Assembly (NCBI GenBank): GCA_016794505.1
Contig: JAEUJZ010000074.1
Coordinates: 1-49,060, forward strand
Reading direction: 5' to 3'
Source of the DNA: Myxococcales bacterium
GTDB taxonomy: Bacteria; Myxococcota_A; Polyangia; Palsa-1104; JAEUJZ01
DNA: 49,060 nucleotides
Both the position numbers and the translations under genes were made by a program. Positions 23,290 through 32,469 of this stretch are shown here, in pieces. Numbering within the stretch: the first letter of the stretch is position 1; the number at the start of each line of letters is the position of its first letter. The notes below the pieces were generated by a model. It saw only the letters and a program-made list of their open reading frames with translations. It searched no databases and was not told the DNA's origin.

Positions 23290-23605
23290 ACTTTTTGCTA
23301 CGTCGGCGTCGCAGCAAAAAGACAAACAGCCCAGCGACAACAGGCAGAAAGCCAAGCGCAGCCCAGCGCGCCGTGTATCCACAATCGCCGCGCAGCAGGC
23401 TGAAGAACAAGCCGGGATGAAACAGCGTGCAAAGGAACAGCGCGCCAACCCCCGCCCAGCCGATCCTGCGTCGCAGGGCTGGCACCAGCAGCGCGGCCAT
23501 AAACGTCACGAATGTGATGAGCAGCGAAGCCAACACGATGCGACCCGACAGCGCGATCGCCGCGGCGGCCCCTTCTCCTGAACAGGCAAGGAGTGTGGAG
23601 AGCAT
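23273..23605 (-). CDS. Small membrane protein
   Basis: The 110-residue product (start at 23605, with a longer open frame to 23635) has three hydrophobic segments: about 13-39, 50-65 and 77-95. The loops carry Arg (LRRRIGW), and a basic tail is RRRRSKK. No family is recognised. The protein overlaps the end of modC on the opposite strand. Hydrophobicity and the positively charged tail are the only support, so it could be a chance ORF, but the composition is that of a real membrane protein rather than of a shadow. Confidence 0.5.
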   Translation of the reverse strand: MLSTLLACSGEGAAAAIALSGRIVLASLLITFVTFMAALLVPALRRRIGWAGVGALFLCTLFHPGLFFSLLRGDCGYTARWAALGFLPVVAGLFVFLLRRRRSKKSTAAS

Positions 23606-23797
23606 GGTGCATTGTAGCGCGCCCGCACCCGGCAATACCGACGGCGTTCGCTTCGCTTCATCGTTTCATCCCATGCAAGGATGAGTTTCGTTGGGTTGCA
23701 TTGCATAAAACAATCCATCGACCGATCGTGGATCTCTGTCGCGCGTGCTTCGGCGCACACCCACGCCGAGCCAGCCGCATTCCACAGGAGAAAATCT

Positions 23798-24568
23798 ATG
23801 AGCCTGCGAGATCCCAACGTCGTGCGGAAGAACCAAGCCAAGCGAATCGCCATCGTCATTGCCAACCCTGCAGTCTCGACGACCACGGGTTGGCCCGTTG
23901 GCTTCTGGTGGTCCGAGCTAACCCATCCCTATTACGCCTTCGTTGAAGCGGGGTACGAAGTCGAGATCTTCAGCCCAGAAGGAGGCGCGTGCGTCGCCGA
24001 TGCCATGAGCGACCCGCGTGACGCAAGTGGCTATTCCGCGAGCGACCTAATCAGCATGGGGTTCATCGCCACGGCCAAGCTCGCCGGCTTGGTTAGTGCC
24101 ACGCAGCCGGTATCCGCCATCGACGTTGCGCGCTTCGACGCCATCGTTGTGGCCGGTGGGCAAGCCCCGATGTTCAACTTCGAACACGCGATCGATCTGC
24201 ACCGCACGTTCGCGGCGTTTTATGAAGCAGGCAAGATCGCGGCGGCGCTGTGCCACGGCGTCGCCATCCTGAAGTACGCGCGACTGCAAAGCGGCGAGCT
24301 TCTGGCCAAGGGCAAGACCGTCACGGGCTTTGCCAACGTCGAAGAGGACTTCGCCGACAACGCCGTCTGGGATCTCGGCTTCTTGCCGCGAGACAAGCAC
24401 GTGATGCCCTGGCGCATCGAGGATGAGCTCAAGCGACTGGGCGCGAACTACATCCAGTCTGGGCTGTGGCGAGGCTTCGCAGTCCGCGACGGCAATCTCG
24501 TCACCGGACAGCAGAACTTTTCCGGTGGTGAGACCGCGCAACAGATCATCGAAGCACTCGGCCGCTAG
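23798..24568 (+). CDS. DJ-1/PfpI family protein
   Basis: AGGAG at 23786-23790 selects ATG 23798; an upstream in-frame extension has no such site. The 256-residue protein has an alpha/beta fold of the DJ-1/PfpI (class I glutamine amidotransferase-like) family: AIVIANP near the start, EIFSPEGG, DAIVVAGGQAP and the nucleophile elbow ALCHG with Cys152 followed by His153. The length and the segment GFWWSELTHPYYAFVEAG are like Hsp31/glyoxalase III-type members, which act as deglycases, holdases or glutathione-independent glyoxalases. The substrate here is unknown. It is followed by 204 bases without a gene. Confidence 0.85.
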   Translation: MSLRDPNVVRKNQAKRIAIVIANPAVSTTTGWPVGFWWSELTHPYYAFVEAGYEVEIFSPEGGACVADAMSDPRDASGYSASDLISMGFIATAKLAGLVSATQPVSAIDVARFDAIVVAGGQAPMFNFEHAIDLHRTFAAFYEAGKIAAALCHGVAILKYARLQSGELLAKGKTVTGFANVEEDFADNAVWDLGFLPRDKHVMPWRIEDELKRLGANYIQSGLWRGFAVRDGNLVTGQQNFSGGETAQQIIEALGR

Positions 24569-24772
24569 GACACTCCGAGCCCTGGCAACGCCCACGGATC
24601 AGCCGTTTGTCAGCCGTACAGATCATCCCCAGGCGCAGCGCCACCACACGCTGATCCGGCTACGTCCCCACCACACCCACAGCTCACTTTGTTCAACAGA
24701 ATGGCCCATGGCGCCGCCTGCTTGGACTACACTTACCTGGTCTTTCAGGCTTGCATCTGGGGGGATACGGCC

Positions 24773-27700
24773 GTGATCGAGCTTGGGCCATATGTGTTGA
24801 CGGCCACCGTCAGCCAGAACGCATCCAACCTGCTTTACCGCGGGTATCGCCGAGCGGGTCGGGCGCCCATCATCGCCAAGATCCCGCGCGGTGATCATCC
24901 GAGCTCCAAGGATCTGGCGAAGCTGCGCCACGAGTACGCGATCCTAAGAGATCTCAATCACCCTGGAGTACCGCGAGCGTACGACCTGCTGCCGTACCGC
25001 AGTGGCTCAGCGCTCATCATGGAGGACAAGGGCTTCGTCTCGCTGACCGAGGTGATGAGTGGTCAGCGGCTGTCGCTGTCAACGACCCTGAGCCTCGCCA
25101 TCGAGGTCGCTGAGATCCTGGACTATCTGCACCGCAGCAATGTCCTTCACAAGGACATCAAGCCGCAGAACATCGTCGTGCATCCGCAGCTATCGAAGGC
25201 GCAAGTGATCGACTTTGGCATCGCAGCGCGCCTCGCACGCGAGAGTCAGAACAGCACCAAGATTGAATCGCTGGAAGGAACGCTGACGCACATCTCGCCC
25301 GAACAGACGGGGCGCACGCATCGCGTCATCGACGCGCGCACCGACTTCTATGCACTGGGTGTCACGCTGTACGAGATGCTGACGGGATCGCTGCCGTTTT
25401 CCTCGAACGATCCGCTGCAGCTTGTCCACAGCCATATCGCTCGCATGCCGGCGGCCCCCCACGAGCTTGTGCCTGAGCTGCCAGTAGTCCTATCCAAGAT
25501 CGTCCTCAAGCTGATGGCCAAGAACGCCGAGGATCGCTATCAAAGCGCGGCGGGCCTGGTGGCAGACCTGACCATCTGCCGCAACGAGTGGGAAGCCACC
25601 AAACACATCCATGACTTCGCGCTGGATCGGCAAGTGCCAAGCGCCGAGCTGCGCATTCCCCAGCGCCTATACGGTCGAGAAGCGGAGCTGGGCATGCTGC
25701 TCGGCGCCTTCGAACGCATCCGCCAAGGAGGCGTCGAGCTGCTGCTGATCTCGGGGTACTCCGGCATCGGCAAGTCGGCTCTGGTGCAAGAGGTTCATGG
25801 CCCCATCGCTCGCGAAGGTGGCTACTTCATCGCTGGCAAGTTCGATCAGCTGAGTCGCAGCGTTCCCTATGCATCGGTGGTTCAGGCGCTGCGGACGCTG
25901 CTTCGCCAGCTTCTCGCCGAGCCCACAGACGTCTTGGAGCGCTGGAAGCAGAGCCTGCTCATCGCGCTGTCGCCGAATGCCCAGATTCTGATCGATCTGC
26001 TTCCCGAGCTGGGCATGCTGCTGGGCCCTCAGCCCAGTGTTCCCGAGCTGGGACCGACGGAATCACAGAACCGCTTTGTCGCGCTGTTCCAGAGCTTTCT
26101 GCGCGTCTTTTCCAAGTCGGGCCGCCCGCTGGTGATCTTCCTCGACGATCTGCAGTGGGCCGACCCAGCGACGCTGCGCTTGCTGCACCACATCCTGCTC
26201 GATCCCGAAAAGGGCAGCCTGCTGCTGATTGGCTCGTATCGCGACAACGAAGTGACGGCGAGCAGTCCTTTGGCCTTGGCGCTGCATGAGCTGCGCAAAG
26301 AAGGCGCCACGCTGAGCGAAATCAAGCTGCAGCCGCTGTCGCGATCCACCGTCGAGCAGATCCTGTGCGAAGCCCTGACACAGCAAGCCAGCGAGCTCGC
26401 TCCGTTGGTCGATCTGTTGCACGAAAGGACGCAGGGCAACCCATTCTTTCTTGGGCAGTTCCTCGCGACGATTCACAAAGAAGGCCTGCTGACGCTCGAC
26501 GTGGCACGCGGCGTGTGGCGCTGGGACATGACGCGCATCCGCAGCTCGATCGCCAGCGACAACGTCGTCGATCTGATGCTGAAGAAGCTGCGTCAGCTCT
26601 CTGCGCAAGCGCAAGAGACGCTGCAGCTAGCGGCCTGCGTCGGCCACCAGTTCGATCTGCAGACGCTCGCCAACATCCAGGACAAGCCGCTTCCGCAGAG
26701 CGCCACGACGCTGTGGGAACCACTGCAGTCCGGGCTGCTCTTGCCGCTGGATGACAACTATCGATACCTATTTTCGGGCCGCGATGCGGATTCGGTCACG
26801 CACGCTGAAAGCACGTCGGGGACGCTGCGCTTTAAGTTCCTGCACGACCGCGTGCAGCAGGCCGCCTATGCGCTGATCGGCGTCGATGAACGGGCGCGGC
26901 TGCACCTGCGCATCGGCCGCTTGATGCGCGCACGCTGCCAAGACGAAGCGCATGACGAGACGCTCTTTGCCACGGTCGATCAGCTAAACCGCGGGGCCGA
27001 GCTGATCCGCGATGAGGCCGAGCGCGTCGAGCTAGCCCGCCTGAACCTGCTCGCCGGCAAGCGCGCCAAGGCAGCGACGGCGTATCAGATCGCCGCGAGC
27101 TATCTCAAGCAGGGCATGGCGCTGATGAACGAGTCGCACTGGAGCAGCAACTATGAGCTCTGCTTCGGGCTGCAGCTAGAGCGGGCCGAGTGCGAATACC
27201 TGAACGGCTCGTTGGATGAAGCGACCCCGCTGTTCGGCAGCCTGCGCACGCGAGCGCGCTCGCGCTTGGATCTCGAACACCTGTGCAGCTTGCACATGAA
27301 GCTCCTCATGGCGCTTGGCAAGTTTGCGGAAGCGATGAGCGAAGGGCTAGAGACCCTGTCTCTTTTCGGTGTCGACTTGCGCGGCACCCCCGAAGAGCAA
27401 GAGCGAGCCATCGAACAGGAAGCGCAAGAGATCAAGCGCAGCATGGCCAACCGTCCGATCGCGGACCTGATCAACATGCCGCTGACGACGGATCCCGATC
27501 ACTTGGCGCTCGCGCGGCTGATGACCAACGTGGTCTTGGATGCCTACTTCGTCAGCCCGGTGATGTTCGCGCGCTTTTCGATGCGCCAAATCAACCTGGG
27601 GCTGCGCCATGGCTTCACCGAATTCTCAAGTTATAGCTATATCTGTCTAGCGTATACTCTGGCTGGCTTTGGCGACTATTCCAGCAGCTATGAGAACTCA

Positions 27701-30115
27701 TGCCTGGCTCTCGCACTGCACGAGAAATCGAAATATCAGCCTCTCAGCTGTAAGATACACCTAAACTTCGGTGCGTTGCTTCACTCATCGCGCCCGATTC
27801 GTGAAGCAATACAATATTACGATACCGCCATTCGTGACGGTATGCACACGGGAGATTTGGCATTTACGTCGTGGGCCGTGGTGTTCCGCACGCTGGACAA
27901 GTACACCATGGGCCAAGACCTGCCGACCACACTGGAAGAGATCGCGTCGGGCATCAGCGTTGTAAAGCGCAACAAAGATCTGCTGCAGTTGCTGATCATG
28001 ATTGCCACACAACAGCGACTGCTGCGCATGGTACATGGCCTCGCATCGGTTCCCGAAGGGATCGGCGAACCATTCAATGAAACGGAATTTTCCCGCCAGT
28101 TACAGGATCCGCAGCTCGCCATGCCAGCTTGTTATTGGCATGTCGCCATGGCGGAGGTTCTTTTCTTATTTGGCGACTATTCCGCGTCATTGGAAATGGT
28201 GAAACGGGCCGAGCCGGTTATTTCATTTTTTAAGTCACTTAATATCCGCACTGAATATGCCTTTTTCCGCGCACTGGCGACCGCGGCGACCGCTTCCTGT
28301 GAAGGGGGGCAGGTGGCTCACGCAGACATCGAGCGCTTGGTCGAGCTGCAGGGCCAGCTCGGGCAGTGGGCCACGAGCTGTCCCGCCAACTATCACCACA
28401 TGGAACGCATCATCGCCGCCGAGATCGCGCGCCTGCGCGATCAGCCCAGAGAGGCGATGGAGCTTTACGACCAAGCGATCAGCCACGCGCAAGAGCAAGG
28501 GTTCTTGCACCACGAGGGACTCGCGAACGAGCTGTGCGCACGCTTTTACTTCGCCATCGGCCGCGAGCGCACGGGGCGCGCCTATCTGCAGGATGCCTAT
28601 CACTGCTTCGCGCGCTGGGGTGGCCGTGCCAAGGCCGCTGCCCTGGTGCGAGAGTTCCCAAAGCTTCTGCAGAGCGTCCGCGTCAGCGAAGAGGAAATGA
28701 CGGCAGGAACCAGCCGCTCTGCCACCATCTCGATGACGTCGTCGAGTGGCAACCGCGCAGCCGAGACGCTGGACATCGCCTCGCTGATGCGCGCCAGCAA
28801 CGCCATCTCTTCGGAAATCGAGCCCGACAAAGTGCTCGGGCAGATCATGAAAATCATCGTCACGAATGCCGGAGCACAGCGCGGCTTTCTGCTGCTGCAG
28901 AGCTCTGGCCAGCTGGTGATCAAAGCCAAGTTCAGCGTCGATCCAGACGTGGTCGATGCCAGTCTGTCTGTGCCGCTCGATCGCAGCGCGGACCTCTCGC
29001 GCGGCATCGCCAACTATGTCGCGCGAACGCGCGAGATCGTGGTCTTGAGCAATGCCGCCATCGATGGGCACTTCGTCTCGGATCCGTACGTGGCCAGTCA
29101 TCGCCTGAAATCGGTGCTGGCCCTGCCGATGATCCATCGCGGCACGCTGGTCGGCGTCCTGTACTTTGAAAACGGTCTCTCAGACGGTGCCTTTACGCCT
29201 TCGCGAACAGAGATCCTGACGATGCTGGGCGCGCAGGCAGCGGTTGCCCTGGAAAACTCGCGTCTTTTGAGCAGTCTGCGGCAAGCCAATGAGACGATCG
29301 TTCGCGCCAACGACACCTTGGAACAGCAGGTTGCGCAGCGCACCAAAGAGCTGCAGCGTGCGCTGTCCGAGATCTGGAGTGAGATGGATCTCGCGCGCAA
29401 GATCCAGACGGTGCTGCTGCCCAGCCAGCTGAACATCCCAGGCTATGACGCGGCAGCGATCATGCGCCCGTGTCAGCACGTGGGCGGCGACTACTACGAT
29501 GTCTTTATGGCCGGCGGCGTGCCATGGATCTTCGTCGGTGACGTGTCGGGGCACGGCGTGGCTGCGGGTCTGAGCATGATGATGATCCAGACCGCCATTC
29601 GCACCGCTGTTCACGGCCGATACGAGAGCGGCGGCACACCGACCCCATCTGAGATCTTGGGTCTGGTGAATCTGGCGATCCGCAGCAACTTGGCGAGCAT
29701 CGATGCGGGTCACTACATGACCATCACCGGCTTTCGCGTCGATGCAGACAAGCTGGTGTACAGCGGCCTGCATGAAGACGTCCTGATCTATCGCGCCGCG
29801 ACCCAGGAGATCGAGAGAGTCGAGACCTTCGGCGTGTGGCTGGGCGTGCTCGATGACATTCGATCGATGCTGTCGGATGCAGAGCTCTCGCTTTCGCCCG
29901 GCGACACGATGCTGCTGTACACCGATGGCGTCACCGAGGTCGAAATGGGCGAAGAGATGCGGGGAGCCGAAGGACTCGGAAAGCTGCTGCAGACCGCGGC
30001 CCAGGATGCACCAACCGCCGAGGCACTGCTGAACAAGCTCTTGGTTCTGATCGATCCAGCCAACAAGCACGATGACGAAACCATGCTGGTCATCACTCGA
30101 AAAGGCGGAGCGTAG
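24773..30115 (+). CDS. Giant kinase / AAA ATPase / GAF / SpoIIE-phosphatase protein
   Basis: GTG 24773 is chosen because GGGGGA lies about ten bases upstream; the ORF is open to ATG 24689. The 1,780-residue protein begins with a kinase domain (about 5-280): the catalytic loop is HKDIKPQN (Asp128), with DFGIA following, so HRD is changed to HKD but the Asp is kept. An AAA-type ATPase region follows with Walker A GYSGIGKSAL (Lys334) and Walker B VIFLDDLQWAD. Then comes a long helical repeat region (about 700-1320), a GAF domain (about 1333-1500), a coiled coil (about 1503-1540) and a SpoIIE-type PP2C phosphatase with GGDYYDVF, VGDVSGHG and TDGVTEVE. This order is known from bacterial trifunctional signalling proteins. 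It probably integrates a ligand signal and dephosphorylates the STAS-like partner encoded two genes downstream. Two AT-richer patches occur inside the gene (see findings). Confidence 0.95.
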   Translation: MIELGPYVLTATVSQNASNLLYRGYRRAGRAPIIAKIPRGDHPSSKDLAKLRHEYAILRDLNHPGVPRAYDLLPYRSGSALIMEDKGFVSLTEVMSGQRLSLSTTLSLAIEVAEILDYLHRSNVLHKDIKPQNIVVHPQLSKAQVIDFGIAARLARESQNSTKIESLEGTLTHISPEQTGRTHRVIDARTDFYALGVTLYEMLTGSLPFSSNDPLQLVHSHIARMPAAPHELVPELPVVLSKIVLKLMAKNAEDRYQSAAGLVADLTICRNEWEATKHIHDFALDRQVPSAELRIPQRLYGREAELGMLLGAFERIRQGGVELLLISGYSGIGKSALVQEVHGPIAREGGYFIAGKFDQLSRSVPYASVVQALRTLLRQLLAEPTDVLERWKQSLLIALSPNAQILIDLLPELGMLLGPQPSVPELGPTESQNRFVALFQSFLRVFSKSGRPLVIFLDDLQWADPATLRLLHHILLDPEKGSLLLIGSYRDNEVTASSPLALALHELRKEGATLSEIKLQPLSRSTVEQILCEALTQQASELAPLVDLLHERTQGNPFFLGQFLATIHKEGLLTLDVARGVWRWDMTRIRSSIASDNVVDLMLKKLRQLSAQAQETLQLAACVGHQFDLQTLANIQDKPLPQSATTLWEPLQSGLLLPLDDNYRYLFSGRDADSVTHAESTSGTLRFKFLHDRVQQAAYALIGVDERARLHLRIGRLMRARCQDEAHDETLFATVDQLNRGAELIRDEAERVELARLNLLAGKRAKAATAYQIAASYLKQGMALMNESHWSSNYELCFGLQLERAECEYLNGSLDEATPLFGSLRTRARSRLDLEHLCSLHMKLLMALGKFAEAMSEGLETLSLFGVDLRGTPEEQERAIEQEAQEIKRSMANRPIADLINMPLTTDPDHLALARLMTNVVLDAYFVSPVMFARFSMRQINLGLRHGFTEFSSYSYICLAYTLAGFGDYSSSYENSCLALALHEKSKYQPLSCKIHLNFGALLHSSRPIREAIQYYDTAIRDGMHTGDLAFTSWAVVFRTLDKYTMGQDLPTTLEEIASGISVVKRNKDLLQLLIMIATQQRLLRMVHGLASVPEGIGEPFNETEFSRQLQDPQLAMPACYWHVAMAEVLFLFGDYSASLEMVKRAEPVISFFKSLNIRTEYAFFRALATAATASCEGGQVAHADIERLVELQGQLGQWATSCPANYHHMERIIAAEIARLRDQPREAMELYDQAISHAQEQGFLHHEGLANELCARFYFAIGRERTGRAYLQDAYHCFARWGGRAKAAALVREFPKLLQSVRVSEEEMTAGTSRSATISMTSSSGNRAAETLDIASLMRASNAISSEIEPDKVLGQIMKIIVTNAGAQRGFLLLQSSGQLVIKAKFSVDPDVVDASLSVPLDRSADLSRGIANYVARTREIVVLSNAAIDGHFVSDPYVASHRLKSVLALPMIHRGTLVGVLYFENGLSDGAFTPSRTEILTMLGAQAAVALENSRLLSSLRQANETIVRANDTLEQQVAQRTKELQRALSEIWSEMDLARKIQTVLLPSQLNIPGYDAAAIMRPCQHVGGDYYDVFMAGGVPWIFVGDVSGHGVAAGLSMMMIQTAIRTAVHGRYESGGTPTPSEILGLVNLAIRSNLASIDAGHYMTITGFRVDADKLVYSGLHEDVLIYRAATQEIERVETFGVWLGVLDDIRSMLSDAELSLSPGDTMLLYTDGVTEVEMGEEMRGAEGLGKLLQTAAQDAPTAEALLNKLLVLIDPANKHDDETMLVITRKGGA

Positions 30116-30158
30116 CTGCGGGATGATTGCCACAACTGCCGACAAACAAGGTAGCGAC

Positions 30159-30716
30159 ATGGACCCGGCACGAACGTACGGTGACTTCACAGAGAGCGTC
30201 CCGCTAGAGATCGAGGGGTTGACGATCGTGTTCTCTCCCACCTCGGTCTCGTTGAAGGAGCGCTGGAAGAACAACAGCCTGTCTGCGGACTTCATGGCGG
30301 ACTACTTCGCGACGTTCTATGCGCTGCACGGATCCGACGAGGAAGGCCGGCTTGAATATGTCAAAGGGGCGGTGAGCTTCGTCGCCAATGAGCTGATCGA
30401 AAACGCCATGAAGTTCACCGATGTGGAAGGCATTCCGATCAGCATTCGCTTGACGATGCACGAAGGTGAGCTGGTCTTTTTCGCCACCAACGGTGCATCT
30501 CTCGAAGGCTCACAGATGTACGAGTCCGCGGTGAGGCGCCTGCTGAACGCTGACCCGTGGGCCGAGTACGAACGCCGAGCGCAAGCAAATGATGGCACGT
30601 CGGGCCTGGGGCTTTTGTCCATGCTCACGGACTACTCGGCGCGACTTGGTTGGCGCTTCATGCCGCATGACGACAAACGGCTGCTATTGACCACGACGGT
30701 TCGCATCCCGCTGTGA
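30159..30716 (+). CDS. SiaB-like (slr1658-type) protein kinase/ATPase
   Basis: The 185-residue protein (start ATG 30159 with CAAGGTAG upstream; ATG 30123 is an alternative) has a single HATPase-like fold. The N-box is FVANELIENAMKFTD, the usual ATP-binding helix of GHKL kinases, and a glycine-rich region DGTSGLGLLSM follows near the C-terminus. This arrangement matches the SiaB/DUF6272 type, which phosphorylates a STAS-like partner on Ser or Thr. It starts 43 bases after the phosphatase gene and is 45 bases before the STAS-like gene, so the three form one operon. The N-terminal 45 residues have a separate beta-rich look. Confidence 0.8.
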   Translation: MDPARTYGDFTESVPLEIEGLTIVFSPTSVSLKERWKNNSLSADFMADYFATFYALHGSDEEGRLEYVKGAVSFVANELIENAMKFTDVEGIPISIRLTMHEGELVFFATNGASLEGSQMYESAVRRLLNADPWAEYERRAQANDGTSGLGLLSMLTDYSARLGWRFMPHDDKRLLLTTTVRIPL

Positions 30717-30761
30717 CGACGGGCCAAAGAAGTCTGTTGCTGAGCGAAACAACGGAGCTGC

Positions 30762-31121
30762 GTGGCAGAGGACAAGATGGCGACACAAGAGATCTCTGAC
30801 GGTTCATACTCTGCGATTCGAAATAAGGACACGAACGAAGTCACGATCCGCGGAACCCTGCGGCTCAACGGCACTGCCGAGTACGCGCCCATCATGGCGC
30901 TTCTGGAAGAAGCACTGAGCGCCGGCATGGTCACGGTCGATCTGCGTGGGCTTCAATTTCTGAACAGCTCGGGCATCGCATTTCTGATGCGCTTTGCCGT
31001 CAAGGTTCGCGAAGCCAAGGGGTCGCTGCGCTTGCGTGGATCAAAAAAGATTCCGTGGCACAGCAAGTCGCTGCAGAACCTGCAGCGCATCGTTCCCGAG
31101 ATTCGCGTCGACCTGGAATAA
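30762..31121 (+). CDS. SiaC-like / STAS-type phosphoprotein
   Basis: The 119-residue protein (GTG 30762 with GGAG upstream, or ATG 30777) has a STAS-like fold: a first beta segment NEVTIRGTLRL, helix PIMALLEEAL, strand MVTVDLRGL and then QFLNSSGIAFLMRF. The Ser-Ser in LNSSGI occupies the position where SiaC and anti-sigma-factor-antagonist relatives are phosphorylated. It is the expected substrate of the kinase encoded just upstream and of the SpoIIE phosphatase encoded before that. Unphosphorylated or phosphorylated, it would contact the cyclase encoded 13 bases downstream. Confidence 0.8.
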   Translation: MAEDKMATQEISDGSYSAIRNKDTNEVTIRGTLRLNGTAEYAPIMALLEEALSAGMVTVDLRGLQFLNSSGIAFLMRFAVKVREAKGSLRLRGSKKIPWHSKSLQNLQRIVPEIRVDLE

Positions 31122-31134
31122 GTCGAAGTCGCCC

Positions 31135-32271
31135 ATGTCCGTGCCGCCATCAATCATCGACGAATACCAGAAGCGGATCGCCGAGCTTGAGCGCCGCTGC
31201 CAAGATCTAGAGACGATCATCGAGACGACGTCGGAGCATGCCGACTTCATCGAAGCAGAGCTGGAAAAACGAAACCAGTTCATCCGGCATCTGTTCGGAC
31301 GCTATGTCACGCAAGAGGTCGTCGATCAGATCCTATCGATGCCGGATGGTCAGACGCTGGTCGGTGAACGGCGGGTGATTACGATTCTCAGCTCGGATCT
31401 CCGTGGCTTCACCGCGATGGCCGAGCGTCTTCCCGCAGAAGACATCATCCGCATCTTGAACTGCTATCTCGGCATCATGTCGGATGTGATCGCGGGCAGC
31501 GGTGGCACCATCGGTGCCTTTCTTGGCGATGGCATCGTCGTCTATTTCGGTGCGCCGATTCAGATGGAAAACCATGCCCGCAAGGCGCTGATCTGCGCGC
31601 TGTCCATGCAAGCGGCCATGACGCGGGTCAATCACGAGATGCGCGAGCGTGGCTACCCCGCACTAGAGATGGGCATCGGGCTCAACACAGGAGATGTGGT
31701 CGTTGGCAACGTCGGATCCGAGCAGCGAGCGCAGTACGGCGCGGTCGGCGGCGCGGTCAATCTAGCCTTTCGTATCGAGTCGTATTCCGTCGGTGGCGAC
31801 GTCCTGGCATCCGATGCGACGCTGCGCGCAGCCGGGGAAGGCGTGCTGCTTTGGGGCAGTGCCCAAGCGTTTCCAAAAGGCAGTCCGGGACCGATTACGA
31901 TCTTCTCGATCGGAGGACTGGACGAGCTGCCCGAGCTATCGCGGCGCCATAGCGATGCGACCGCTGTGGAACTTCCCGCGCCGCAGGCCGCCAACATCTG
32001 GCCCGTCCTTGAAAAGACAGTGGCCCCGAATCCGAGCCCAGGCCTGATCCTGCGTCTGTCGGCCAAGGGCGCCACGCTGACATTCCTTGAAGGGGGCGCG
32101 CCCCCGAGCATGTTTTCCAACTTGCGCCTCGACATCACAGGTGTAGGGGAAGCGTACGCGAAGGTGACCGCACACGAGGATGCGGGACGACGCTTCGTGG
32201 TGCGCTTCACACAGCACTCGCCCGCTGTCGAGCGTTGGATCGCAGACGTTGTGAATGTGCCGTCATCGTAG
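31135..32271 (+). CDS. Class III nucleotide cyclase, cyclase plus C-terminal beta domain
   Basis: The 378-residue protein starts at ATG 31135, 13 bases after the STAS-like gene. An N-terminal coiled coil (about 5-50, heptad-like IAELERRCQDLETIIE) leads to the catalytic domain (about 70-265). Both metal-binding Asp residues are in place (SSDLRGFT and LGDGIV), as are the Asn and Arg of the transition-state loop (VNLAFRIES). The residue before VGG (QYGAVGG), where the adenine-specific Asp or Thr usually sits, is Gly, so cAMP or cGMP cannot be decided. The last 80 or so residues (about 300-378) have a PilZ-like pattern of beta strands with hydrophobic spacing, but no RxxxR motif was found. It is the likely output enzyme of this operon. 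Confidence 0.85.
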   Translation: MSVPPSIIDEYQKRIAELERRCQDLETIIETTSEHADFIEAELEKRNQFIRHLFGRYVTQEVVDQILSMPDGQTLVGERRVITILSSDLRGFTAMAERLPAEDIIRILNCYLGIMSDVIAGSGGTIGAFLGDGIVVYFGAPIQMENHARKALICALSMQAAMTRVNHEMRERGYPALEMGIGLNTGDVVVGNVGSEQRAQYGAVGGAVNLAFRIESYSVGGDVLASDATLRAAGEGVLLWGSAQAFPKGSPGPITIFSIGGLDELPELSRRHSDATAVELPAPQAANIWPVLEKTVAPNPSPGLILRLSAKGATLTFLEGGAPPSMFSNLRLDITGVGEAYAKVTAHEDAGRRFVVRFTQHSPAVERWIADVVNVPSS

Positions 32272-32348
32272 TCCGCGCGTAGGTGCCTGCGCTTGCCGTG
32301 CGTCCGTACACATGGCCGAGCGTCCAGCGCCGCGACGCGTGCGTGCGC

Positions 32349-32404
32349 GAACCAGCCAGTGCGTAGGGCAGCGGGAAGGGCAGCGATGCTGCATTCGCTG
32401 GTTC
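32349..32404. repeat. Spaced inverted repeat before the PKS gene
   Basis: GAACCAGC (32349-32356) and GCTGGTTC (32397-32404) are exact inverse complements separated by 40 bases, about 70 bases upstream of the PKS start. They could form an operator with two half-sites or be chance. No convincing -35/-10 pair was found in the 198-base gap after the cyclase gene. Confidence 0.25.
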
Positions 32405-32469
32405 CACTCGTGAAGGCGGTCTGAATACGAGCAACCGCCGCGCGGCGTACTCAGGGTTTGGAGGACACC

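Noticed and set aside
24689..24772. Upstream start of the giant kinase
   Set aside because: ATG 24689 gives an N-terminus rich in Cys and aromatic residues unlike a kinase start and no ribosome-binding site, while GTG 24773 follows GGGGGA.
30994..31134. Longer N-terminus of the cyclase
   Set aside because: The extension overlaps the STAS-like gene and is Arg/Cys/Ser-rich; ATG 31135 begins the coiled coil directly.
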